Shown here piece after piece: positions 37,429 to 45,062 of a stretch of 61,566 nt of DNA. The first letter of the stretch is position 1. Every line of letters begins with the position of its first letter. The notes beneath the pieces are model-generated. The model saw only the letters and a program-made list of their open reading frames with translations, made no database searches and was not told where the DNA came from. The stretch lies in assembly GCA_025360225.1 (NCBI GenBank), contig JANYCN010000010.1:1-61566 (forward strand), in the 5' to 3' direction. The position numbers and the translations under genes are program-made. Origin of the DNA: Actinomycetes bacterium (GTDB lineage Bacteria; Actinomycetota; Thermoleophilia; Gaiellales; F1-60-MAGs149).

Positions 37429-38378
37429 GATGCGCCACCCTGCCGGATACGTGGGTTGAGCAGCGAGTAGAGCAGGTCGGCGATCAGCGTTGCTGTGAGG
37501 TACACCACGCCGACGATCAGCACGCCGCCCTGCAGCAGGGTGATGTCGTTGTTGTACGCGGCCTCCTTGATGTGCTTGCCGATGCCGTCGTAGTTGAACA
37601 TCACCTCGATCACGACGAGGCCGCCGATCAGGTAGCCGGTCTGCGTTGCGACGACGGCGATCGTCGGCAGCAGCGCGTTGCGCAGCACGTGGCGCACGAG
37701 CACGGTGCGTCCCCTCACGCCCTTCAGTCGAGCGGTGCGCGTGTAGTCGGCCTCGAGCGCCTCGATCACGCCGGCCCGCGTGATCCGCGCGATGTAGCCG
37801 AACAGCACCGCGACGAGCGCGAGGCTCGGGAGCAGCAGGTAGGTCAGAAGCGTGCGAAAGGAGTAGTCGTCGGGCGTCGTCGCGCTGATCGGCAGCCAGT
37901 GCTTCCAGATGCCGAACGTGACGATCAGGACGATCGATGTGACGAACTCGGGCATCGCCGTCAGGGAGAGGCCGGTGACGGTGATGAACCGGTCGAGCAG
38001 TCGGCCGCGCCGGAGGGCTGCGAGCGTTCCGCCGAGGATCGAGAGCGGCACGACGATGACGAACGCCATCGCCGCGAGCTTGAGCGAGTTCTTCATGGCC
38101 GGGAACAGCAGGTTGCCGACCGGCTCCTGGGACGCGAGCGACGTGCCGAGGTCGCCGTGCGCGAGCTTCTTCACCCACGCCCAGTACTGCAGGTAGACCG
38201 GCTGGTCGAGCCCGAGGTGGTGGCGCAGCGTGGCGACCTCGGCCGGGCTCGCGAGGTTGCCGAGCACGTTTCGCGCCACGTCGGTCGGGATCACCGCCGT
38301 GAGCGCGAACACGAGCACGCTCATCAGGACGAGGGTGACGAGGGCGAGAGCGAGCCGGCGGAGGAGGAAGCGGAGCAA
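37425..38378 (-). CDS. Dpp/Opp-type ABC transporter, permease (DppB-like)
   Basis: A 317-residue permease beginning LLRFLLRRLALALVTL, with the DppB features HLGLDQPVYLQYWAWV, HGDLGTSL and the coupling loop DYTRTARLKGVRGRTVLVRHVLRNALLP. No ATG or GTG fits the start; TTG 38378 is the best candidate and has only weak ribosome-binding sequence. Translation may therefore be modest. A strong hairpin lies just upstream in the transcript (38389-38426). Confidence 0.88.
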   Translation of the reverse strand: MLRFLLRRLALALVTLVLMSVLVFALTAVIPTDVARNVLGNLASPAEVATLRHHLGLDQPVYLQYWAWVKKLAHGDLGTSLASQEPVGNLLFPAMKNSLKLAAMAFVIVVPLSILGGTLAALRRGRLLDRFITVTGLSLTAMPEFVTSIVLIVTFGIWKHWLPISATTPDDYSFRTLLTYLLLPSLALVAVLFGYIARITRAGVIEALEADYTRTARLKGVRGRTVLVRHVLRNALLPTIAVVATQTGYLIGGLVVIEVMFNYDGIGKHIKEAAYNNDITLLQGGVLIVGVVYLTATLIADLLYSLLNPRIRQGGAS

Positions 38379-38388
38379 TGGAAACCGA

Positions 38389-38426
38389 TCGGGGGGGCTG
38401 GCCGACGTGCCGGCCAGCCCCCCCGA
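38389..38426 (-). terminator. Intercistronic hairpin between binding-protein and permease genes
   Basis: A 16-base perfect stem (GGGGGGGCTGGCC against its complement, extended by flanking pairs) closes a 6-base loop. It lies in the 62-base gap after the binding-protein stop and 10 bases before the permease TTG. No U-tract follows on the minus strand, so it is better read as a partial terminator or RNA-stabilising or processing element. That would raise binding protein over membrane components. Confidence 0.65.
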
Positions 38427-38440
38427 GGAGTGGCGTCGAG

Positions 38441-40198
38441 CTAGCTGAGCGACGTTCCGGCGAGGTACAGGTGCGTCGACGGGTCTGCCTTGAAGCCCTT
38501 CAGGCTCTTCGCGCCGAGCAGCACCCAGTTGAAGAAGAAGGGGATCACGACCGGCGTGTCCGCCAGCAGGATCGTCGCCATCTGCTTTTCGTACTTGCGC
38601 TGGTCGCTGATGGACGCCGACTTCAGGAACGACGCGGCTGCGGTGTCGAACTTCGGGTTCGCGTAGTCCGCCTCGTTCCACTTGCCCTGCGTGCCATCGC
38701 CGTTGGGCTTGACGAACTTCGGCGACATGAAGGCCGACGTGATGAACACGTTCGGCACCGGGCGGTGGTTCCAGTCGGTCAGGCTGAGCGGCGCGTTCAG
38801 CCACGGCGTCGTGCCGTGACCGGTCGGGCCACCCGTGTAGGTGGGGCCGTAGTACGAGTCGCCGGTGCCGATGTCGAGCGAGATGTTGATGCCGATCTTC
38901 TTCACCTGCGCCTGCACCTTCTGGGCGAGGGCCGGAAGGTCGGCGTAGTTGTAGGTCGACAGCTTGACGCTGAAACCCTTCGGGTAGCCGGCCTTCGCCA
39001 GCAGCTGCTTTGCGAGCGTCAGGTTGAGCTTGCGCTGCGGCACGCTGCCGTCCGTCGCGGCAAAGCCGGGCACGAACGGCGAGTCGTTGCCGATGTCGCC
39101 GTAGCCGTTGTAGAGGCTCTTCAAGAGGGCCGGGCGGTCGATTGCGAGGGCGAAGGCCTTGCGGACGTCGGCGTTCTTGAACGCCTTGTGTGCCTGCGTC
39201 GTGCGGGTGAGCATGGCGATGTCACGGTGACCCGCGCTCTTCGTGCGGAACACCTGCAGGGCCGGCGAGGTGAAGAGGTTGCGTGCGCTCGCGAAGTTGA
39301 CCTGCGAGACGATGTGGACCCCGCCGGTGACGAGCGCGCCGATCATCGGCGCCTCATCGGCGTAGTACTTGACGTCGACGCCGTCGAGGTAGATCTTCCT
39401 CCCTGCCGAGAGCCCCCACCACTTCGGGTTCTTCTGGTAGGTCGCCGAGACGCCTTCCTTGTAGTTCGTCAGCGAGAAGGCCCCGGTGGTGACCCCCCTG
39501 CCGGCCTTGAAGTCGCCCTCCACGTAGTTCGCCGGCAGGATCATCGCCTGGTAGGTCGTCTGGCAGACGAGGAACGGGAAGCTCGCCGTCGGCACGTCGA
39601 GGTGGAACTCGACGGTGTAGAGGCCCTTCGCCTTGATGTTCCCCGACGAGAGGACGCCGCCGAAGGCCGAGAGGGCAGCCGAGTTACCCGAGGTGAGGCG
39701 GTTGTAGGTCGCGACGACGTCAGCCGAGGTCATCGTCTGGCCGTTGGCGAACTTCACGCCCTGTCGCAGCTGGAACGTCCACACCTTCAGCGCTGGGTCG
39801 TGCGACCATTTGGTCGCCAGCTCGGGCGCGAGCGACATGTCCTGCTGCGCGCGGAGGAGCCACTCGCCGGTGATCGAGCCGGTGATCAGCGTGTAGTGGT
39901 CGGCGAACAGGTGGGGCTCCATCGGCACGCCGGTGTTCGGCTGCACGCCGACCTTCAGGCGCCCGCCCTTCTTCTGCGCCAGGTGCGGCGTCGAGCCGAA
40001 CGCCGGTGCAGCCGAGCCGAGGCTGCCGAGGATCGTGCCCATCATTCCGGCGCCGATACCGAGCGTCGAGGCGCGGCGGATGAAGTCGCCGCGGGTGATG
40101 TCGCCCGCGGCGAGGTTGTCGATCAGGTCGTTCTCGTGCTCGCCGGCCTGGTCAAGCCGGTAGCCGTCCATGATCCGTCGTAGCTCGTCGTTCGCCAT
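38441..40198 (-). CDS. Dpp/Opp-type ABC transporter, solute-binding protein (SBP family 5)
   Basis: A 585-residue extracellular binding protein. The N-terminal 35 residues are polar and precede ITRGDFIRRASTLGIGAG, a Tat-like twin-arginine signal; there is no lipobox. The SBP_bac_5 domain spans about 75-585, with WTFQLRQGVKFANGQTMTSADVV, VRKAFALAIDRPALL and NWVLLGAKSLKGF. A clear AGGAGG precedes the ATG. It leads a six-gene leftward operon ending in sugar-acid-type enzymes, so the solute may be a saccharide or aldonate rather than a peptide. Confidence 0.9.
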   Translation of the reverse strand: MANDELRRIMDGYRLDQAGEHENDLIDNLAAGDITRGDFIRRASTLGIGAGMMGTILGSLGSAAPAFGSTPHLAQKKGGRLKVGVQPNTGVPMEPHLFADHYTLITGSITGEWLLRAQQDMSLAPELATKWSHDPALKVWTFQLRQGVKFANGQTMTSADVVATYNRLTSGNSAALSAFGGVLSSGNIKAKGLYTVEFHLDVPTASFPFLVCQTTYQAMILPANYVEGDFKAGRGVTTGAFSLTNYKEGVSATYQKNPKWWGLSAGRKIYLDGVDVKYYADEAPMIGALVTGGVHIVSQVNFASARNLFTSPALQVFRTKSAGHRDIAMLTRTTQAHKAFKNADVRKAFALAIDRPALLKSLYNGYGDIGNDSPFVPGFAATDGSVPQRKLNLTLAKQLLAKAGYPKGFSVKLSTYNYADLPALAQKVQAQVKKIGINISLDIGTGDSYYGPTYTGGPTGHGTTPWLNAPLSLTDWNHRPVPNVFITSAFMSPKFVKPNGDGTQGKWNEADYANPKFDTAAASFLKSASISDQRKYEKQMATILLADTPVVIPFFFNWVLLGAKSLKGFKADPSTHLYLAGTSLS

Positions 40199-40275
40199 GC
40201 GCGATCCTCCTGGGATTTCCGAACCGATGAGGGGTGTTATCGCACACCTTGCAGCGAGCGTCAACCCGCCACGGG

Positions 40276-41304
40276 TTAGGAAATTGTGAGGACGCCGTCG
40301 CGAACGACGTCGTCGCCGTCGAGCTTCACGGTGTGCCCGAGCAGTGGCAGGTCGAAGTGGCCGGCGCTGAACCGCCCCGCGTGCTCGTTCGCGCCGGTCG
40401 AGTAGAGGACGTTGCCGGCGACGGCCCGCGCCTCGCTGCCGTTCGTGTCGGAGCGGTCATAGAGCTGCAGCGCCTCATGGCGCGCGGCGCGGTTCAGGCC
40501 GAACCCAACGTGGCTTGTCGCCCGCGCCTCCCGGTCACCGAACGCCTCGAGGTAGCAGCGAAAGAGCCGCGCGTCGACGCCGTCGCCACCGATCTCGACG
40601 AGATGGTCGTCGGCGATCTCGAGGGTCACCGGGCTCTCGACGTAGCGCTTGAAGGTCAGGTTCAGATCGCCAGGCGCCAGCACGAGCCGGCCCTCGACGC
40701 TGTGGGCGGCCGGGAAGGCGGCGACGAGGCCGCCCGGCCAGTGCGCGACCGACCCTGGGCCGGCGGTGAGCCCGGTCGAGCCGGCGATGACCGCCCCGGC
40801 GAGCTGCACCCGCAGGTTGCTGCCCGCAGCGCTCGTGACGTGCATCACCGTCGCCCTGCGTACGCGCGCCGCCGCCTCCTCGACCCGCCTCGCGAGGTCG
40901 GGATCAGTGCGGAAGCGCTCGAAGGTCTCCGGGTGCTCGTTCGACACCATCAGCAGGCGAGCGCCGCCGGCGAGGATCGCGCCGAGCTCGGGGGCGTGCA
41001 GCATCCCCTCGACGGTGCAGTCGATCACGAGGTCGGCCGCGGCCAGGGCAGCGACCGCCGCCCGGTTTCCCTGCAACGCGATCGAGGCGCCGGTCGAGCG
41101 GATCGGTACCCGCTGTGCGTTCGCCGGGGTTGGGAGGACGACGTCGAGCACCTGTCCACCACCGAGCTGGGCCGCGAGACGGGCGGTGTCAACGAGCACG
41201 CGCCGGCTGGCCGACTCGCTGAGGATCGCCACGACCTCGCCGGCGACCATCCCGCACCGCAGGAGATGGTCGGCGAAGAGGGTGATCCAGCGATGCTCGG
41301 TCAT
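40276..41304 (-). CDS. 2,5-dihydroxypyridine 5,6-dioxygenase (NicX)-like / M29-fold protein
   Basis: A 342-residue protein. His 265 (SHVGFGLN) and the later H316-x-D318 (AGHFDLPLLGHT) match the HxxD-type iron ligands of NicX, a ring-cleaving Fe(II) dioxygenase related in fold to M29 aminopeptidases. Other NicX-style segments are VIDCTVEGMLHAPE and WPGGLVAAFPA. It stops about 80 bases before the start of the transporter operon (same strand) and diverges from the urease-like genes by about 20 bases. Ring cleavage of a hydroxypyridine or similar heterocycle is a hypothesis; the class also has members of unknown activity. Confidence 0.68.
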   Translation of the reverse strand: MTEHRWITLFADHLLRCGMVAGEVVAILSESASRRVLVDTARLAAQLGGGQVLDVVLPTPANAQRVPIRSTGASIALQGNRAAVAALAAADLVIDCTVEGMLHAPELGAILAGGARLLMVSNEHPETFERFRTDPDLARRVEEAAARVRRATVMHVTSAAGSNLRVQLAGAVIAGSTGLTAGPGSVAHWPGGLVAAFPAAHSVEGRLVLAPGDLNLTFKRYVESPVTLEIADDHLVEIGGDGVDARLFRCYLEAFGDREARATSHVGFGLNRAARHEALQLYDRSDTNGSEARAVAGNVLYSTGANEHAGRFSAGHFDLPLLGHTVKLDGDDVVRDGVLTIS

Positions 41305-41323
41305 GGGCGTATCATTGCGTGTC

Positions 41324-41989
41324 GTGCGCCTTCTTCCTCGCGAGATCGACCGGCTCCTCGTCTTCCAGGCGGCAGAGCTGGCGCGCCGACGCCGGTCGCG
41401 CGGCCTGTTGTTGAACCAGGCAGAGGCGATGGCACTGATCAGCGACGAGACGCTCGAGGCGGCGCGGGACGGGCTGGTCTTCGCCGCCGTCGAGCAGGCC
41501 GGCTACACGGTCCTCGGGCCAGAGGACGTGCTCCCTGAGGTGGCGGCGATCGTCACGCGGATCGAGCTCGAGCCGCTGTTCGGCGACGGGCCGCGGCTCG
41601 TCGTGCTGCACGAGCCGATCATGCGCAGCGCACCGCCATCCCTGGAGGGCGCCGCGGTCGAGCCGACCTGGATCGCCGATGGTGTTGCGCTCGTCCTGAC
41701 CAACCGTGCTGAGGTGCCGGTCGCCATCACCTCCCACTTTCACCTGTTCGAGGTCAACCGTGACGTCGAGCTCGACCGGTCCGCGGCGTGGGGCATGCGG
41801 CTTGCGTTGCCAGCCGGCGCGAAGCTCGTGCTCGAGCCTGGCGCAAGCGCGACGGCGCGAGCGATGCCGATCGCAGGGCTCCGGGTTGTGCGTGGCCATG
41901 GGCCGCTCGTCGACGGCGCCCTCGACGCGCCGGGAGCTCGTGACGCCGCGCTCGCACGGGCCCGCGATCAGGGGTATCGCGGTGCCTGA
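41324..41989 (+). CDS. ureAB: Urease gamma-beta fusion subunit (UreAB-like)
   Basis: A 221-residue fusion. Residues 1-100 match urease gamma: LLPREIDRLLVFQAAELARRRR, LNQAEAMALISDETLEAARDG, then LVVLHEPI. Residues 115-205 match urease beta: VALVLTNRAEVPVAITSHFHLFEVN and GMRLALPAG. GTG 41324 aligns with the usual start of UreA; an in-frame ATG at 41303 would overlap the divergent NicX-like start. Its stop overlaps the UreC-like start by 8 bases. Gamma/beta fusion occurs in some bacteria. Confidence 0.88.
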   Translation: MRLLPREIDRLLVFQAAELARRRRSRGLLLNQAEAMALISDETLEAARDGLVFAAVEQAGYTVLGPEDVLPEVAAIVTRIELEPLFGDGPRLVVLHEPIMRSAPPSLEGAAVEPTWIADGVALVLTNRAEVPVAITSHFHLFEVNRDVELDRSAAWGMRLALPAGAKLVLEPGASATARAMPIAGLRVVRGHGPLVDGALDAPGARDAALARARDQGYRGA

Positions 41990-43607
41990 CGACGACCTCG
42001 TACGACTCGCTGACAGCTCGTTGCTGATCGATCCGGGACCGGACGAGCAGGGCCACGACGAGATCGCTGCCGGCTGGGGTGGGACGATGCGCGATGGCCT
42101 CGCGGTGCGTGCCGAGCGAGGCGGCGTCGAGATCGCGATCACCGGCGCGATCGTCATCGACCCGATGCTCGGGATCCGGCGCTGCGCGATCGGCATCACC
42201 GACGGGCGGATCGTCGCGATCGGCAAGGCCGGCAACCCCGACACGATGGACGGCGTCGAGGTGGTGCTCGACACCGCGACGGCGGTCTTCGATGCGCGCG
42301 GCTGGATCGCGACGCCGGGTGGGATCGACACCCACGTGCACCTGCTCTCACCGCAGGTCGTCGACGCCGCTCTTGCTGGCGGCATCACGTCGCTCGTGAT
42401 CCAGGACTTCGGGCCGGTGTGGAACCTCGGCTCGAACCCGCCCGAGGCGATGGCTGCGACGTGGGGATCGTTCGAGGCGCACCCGGTGAACGTCGCGCTG
42501 CTGGTGCGTGGCTCGTCTGCTCGCCCTGGCCCGGTCGAGCGAGCGCTTGCGGCAGGCGGTGCCGGCCTGAAGATCCACGAGGACGTCGGCGCCGGAGTCC
42601 CTCAGATCCGCTGCGCGCTCGATGTCGCAGAGCGCCACGACGTGCAGCTGGCGATCCACACCGACGGCCTGAACGAGTCTGCCGGGCTCGCCGACACGCT
42701 CGCCGCGATCGACGGACGCACGATCCACGCGTTCCACATCGAGGGCGCCGGTGGCGGGCACGCTCCGAACGTGTTCGAGCTCGCGGGGCGCAGCCACGTG
42801 CTGACCTCCTCGACGACGCCGACCGTTCCGTACGGCGTGTCGACCGTTGCCGAGCACCGCGCGATGGTCGCCGCGGTGCACGTGCTTGAGCCGGGGCGGC
42901 GCCACGGTGACAGCGCCATCCTCAACCACCGCGTGCGACGCGCGACGATGGCCGCCGAGCCCGTGCTGCACGACCTCGGCGTGATCCACATGATGAGCTC
43001 CGACTCCCAGGGGATGGGGCGCATCGGCGAGATCACCTCGCGCACCTTCCAGTGCGCCTCTGCGATGCGCGAGGAACGCGGTGGCGAGGGCGGGCGCCAC
43101 GACAACGAGCGGGTGCTGCGCTACCTGGCGAAGCTGACGATCAACCCGGCGATCGCGCACGGCATGGCGCGCCACGTCGGCTCGCTCGAGCTAGGGAAGC
43201 TTGCCGACGTCGTCTTCTGGCGCCCCGACATGTTCGCCGTGCGCCCAGAGCTGGTGCTGAAGGCAGGCCTGCCGGTGTGGGGCGCGTCGGGGTCGGGGAA
43301 CGCTTCTACCGCGATGACCGAGCCCGTCTCCGTGCAGCGCCAGGTCGCCGCCTACGGCACCGCGCCAGGGCGTGTCAGCCTCGCGTTCCTCGCCGGCTCG
43401 GCCCTCGCCGCCGACCTGCCGATCACGCGACCCCGTGCTCGTGTCGAGGGCTGCCGCGGCCTGACGGCGGCCGACATGGTGCGCAACACCCGCACGGGCG
43501 TGGTACGGGTCGATGCCGTGCGTGACGTCGTCACCCTGGACGGCGAGGTCGTCGCCGCCGAGCCGGTCTCCCGCGTCGCCTTCTCTGGCACCTACCTGCT
43601 CGGGTAG
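41982..43607 (+). CDS. ureC: Urease alpha subunit-like amidohydrolase (divergent UreC)
   Basis: A 541-residue amidohydrolase. The nickel-site residues of urease are present: H118-x-H120, carbamylated Lys K197 in GLKIHED, H226, H252, D341 in SSDSQGMGR, and the flap His H300. But the flap motif usually reading MVCHHLDP is MVAAVHVLEP, so the conserved Cys is V299. The glycine-rich GGGTGP loop is replaced by IQDFGPVWN. No ureD, E, F or G gene is in the window. It is paired by overlap with UreAB. It may be a true but atypical urease, or a urease-fold enzyme for another amide or guanidine. Confidence 0.85.
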   Translation: MPDDDLVRLADSSLLIDPGPDEQGHDEIAAGWGGTMRDGLAVRAERGGVEIAITGAIVIDPMLGIRRCAIGITDGRIVAIGKAGNPDTMDGVEVVLDTATAVFDARGWIATPGGIDTHVHLLSPQVVDAALAGGITSLVIQDFGPVWNLGSNPPEAMAATWGSFEAHPVNVALLVRGSSARPGPVERALAAGGAGLKIHEDVGAGVPQIRCALDVAERHDVQLAIHTDGLNESAGLADTLAAIDGRTIHAFHIEGAGGGHAPNVFELAGRSHVLTSSTTPTVPYGVSTVAEHRAMVAAVHVLEPGRRHGDSAILNHRVRRATMAAEPVLHDLGVIHMMSSDSQGMGRIGEITSRTFQCASAMREERGGEGGRHDNERVLRYLAKLTINPAIAHGMARHVGSLELGKLADVVFWRPDMFAVRPELVLKAGLPVWGASGSGNASTAMTEPVSVQRQVAAYGTAPGRVSLAFLAGSALAADLPITRPRARVEGCRGLTAADMVRNTRTGVVRVDAVRDVVTLDGEVVAAEPVSRVAFSGTYLLG

Positions 43608-43622
43608 TGCCTTCAGGCGGTC

Positions 43623-43942
43623 GCTAGTGGTCTGATTGTGAGATGGCGTGGTCATCCGACTGCCTGGATCGTCCTGCGCTTGTCGGCTCTGCCACCCGTC
43701 GGGTGGCTACGCCGCTCAGCTCCGGCGACCGCGATCCGGCCCGCTCTGCGTGCCGGATCGTGGGCTTCGCGGGAACGTCGCGCGCCGCTTGCACTTAGCG
43801 TGTCAAGGCGAACCGCCTTGACACGCGTGCGAGCGGGCGTGCTACCAGCACGCCCGCGATCGGCAAGCCCTGCGCGACGCGCAACGCTCCCGCTCGCTCC
43901 AGACACCCAATGACCATGCCATTTGACAATCAGACCACTAGC
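43623..43942 (+). mobile_element. Complete MITE-like element with 32-base terminal inverted repeats
   Basis: The termini 43623-43654 and 43911-43942 are inverted repeats matching at 29 of 32 positions; the outer 17 bases (GCTAGTGGTCTGATTGT) match perfectly. Inside are at least four hairpins: 43691-43707, 43732-43760, 43798-43826 and 43833-43857. It encodes no protein. CTAG at each end leaves TA or CTAG as a possible target duplication, as in IS630-type miniature elements (inference). Related copies lie at 1-143, 7519-7642, 27718-27890 and 61382-61566. It separates the urease-like genes from agmatine deiminase. Confidence 0.85.
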
Positions 43943-44021
43943 TAGCTCGATCAGGTGCCCGCCGCTTGGCTCAGGCCCGCCCCCCGCCGCCGCGAGCTGG
44001 CTGCACTACCCTTCGGTGACG

Positions 44022-45038
44022 ATGGTCGAGTTGAGCCGGACGCCGACGCGGATGCCCGCCGAGTGGGAGCCACACCAGCGCTGCTTCATCGCCTGGCCGT
44101 CGGCGGCGGCGTGGAGCGACGACCTCGCGGGTGTCGAGCGCGACGTCGTCGCCGTCGCCCGCGCGGTTCGCGCCTTCGAGCCCGTGACGGTGATCGTCGA
44201 CCCTGCCGATGCGCGCCATGCAGGAAGCGTCCTCGGGGGCGACTTCGACCTCTGGGAGGCGCCGATCGATGACGCCTGGTTCCGTGACTGCGGCCCGACC
44301 TTCGTCGAGCGCGCTGCCGGGCAGGCCGGCGTCTGCTGGCGGTTCAACGGGTGGGGGATGGCGAGCACCGAGTACGCGCGCGACGCGCTGCTCGCTCGCG
44401 ACCTCCTCGCTGGTCTGGGGGTCGAGGTCGTCCACTCGGCGCTTGCCGTCGAGGGCGGTGGGCTCGCGGTCGACGGTGCTGGCACGCTCCTGACGACCGA
44501 GAGCGTCGTCCTGAACGCGAACCGCAACCCCGGGATCCTCCACCACCAGGCCGAGGCCGAGCTGGCGCGCACGCTCGGCATCCGGAAGACGATCTGGCTG
44601 CCGGGGAACCCGCACGTGTTCGGCACGAACGGACACATCGACGGCCTCGCCTGCTTCGTGCGACCCGGCGTCGTTCTCTTCCAGCGCTGCGTCGACGATG
44701 GCGGTCAGCGCCTTGCCGTGAACGAGGCGAACCGCGCCGCGCTCGACGGGGCCAGCGACGCCGACGGCCGGTTGCTCGAGGTTCTCGAGATCCGTGAGGC
44801 ACCAGCGGTCGGCCGTGGTGGCCCGTCCGAGTGGACGTACTCGCGCTCGTACATCAACTTCTACGTCGCGAACGGCGGGATCGTGATGCCGCGCTTCGGG
44901 CTTGGCGCGACGGACGACGAGGCGCGCGACGTGCTCGCCGCCGCGTTCCCCGATCGTGCGATCACCCAGGTCGACATCTCCCGCCTCGCCGTCGGCGGCG
45001 GTGGGATCCACTGCATCACCCAGCAGCAGCCCGCCTGA
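44022..45038 (+). CDS. aguA: Agmatine deiminase
   Basis: A 338-residue guanidino-modifying enzyme converting agmatine to N-carbamoylputrescine and ammonia. Motifs are MPAEWEPHQRCFIAWP, DAWFRDCGPTF, VEGGGLAVDGAGTLLTTE, LPGNPHVFGTNGHIDGLACF and the catalytic-Cys GGGGIHCITQQQP. ATG 44022 is chosen because homology starts within ten residues. The leader back to 43943 follows the MITE-like element directly. Upstream urease-like and distant arginase-like genes suggest guanidine or amine nitrogen use. Confidence 0.93.
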   Translation: MVELSRTPTRMPAEWEPHQRCFIAWPSAAAWSDDLAGVERDVVAVARAVRAFEPVTVIVDPADARHAGSVLGGDFDLWEAPIDDAWFRDCGPTFVERAAGQAGVCWRFNGWGMASTEYARDALLARDLLAGLGVEVVHSALAVEGGGLAVDGAGTLLTTESVVLNANRNPGILHHQAEAELARTLGIRKTIWLPGNPHVFGTNGHIDGLACFVRPGVVLFQRCVDDGGQRLAVNEANRAALDGASDADGRLLEVLEIREAPAVGRGGPSEWTYSRSYINFYVANGGIVMPRFGLGATDDEARDVLAAAFPDRAITQVDISRLAVGGGGIHCITQQQPA

Positions 45039-45062
45039 CCGGGGGCGCGGCGGCGGCGGAAG

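Noticed and set aside
38378-40183. 601-codon rightward frame opposite the solute-binding protein
   Set aside because: Composition is typical antisense high-GC sequence, and the binding protein on the other strand has signal, domain and ribosome-binding site.
43623-43942. Insertion sequence with its own transposase
   Set aside because: Only about 320 bases and no protein frame with DDE or HUH motifs; it can only be non-autonomous.
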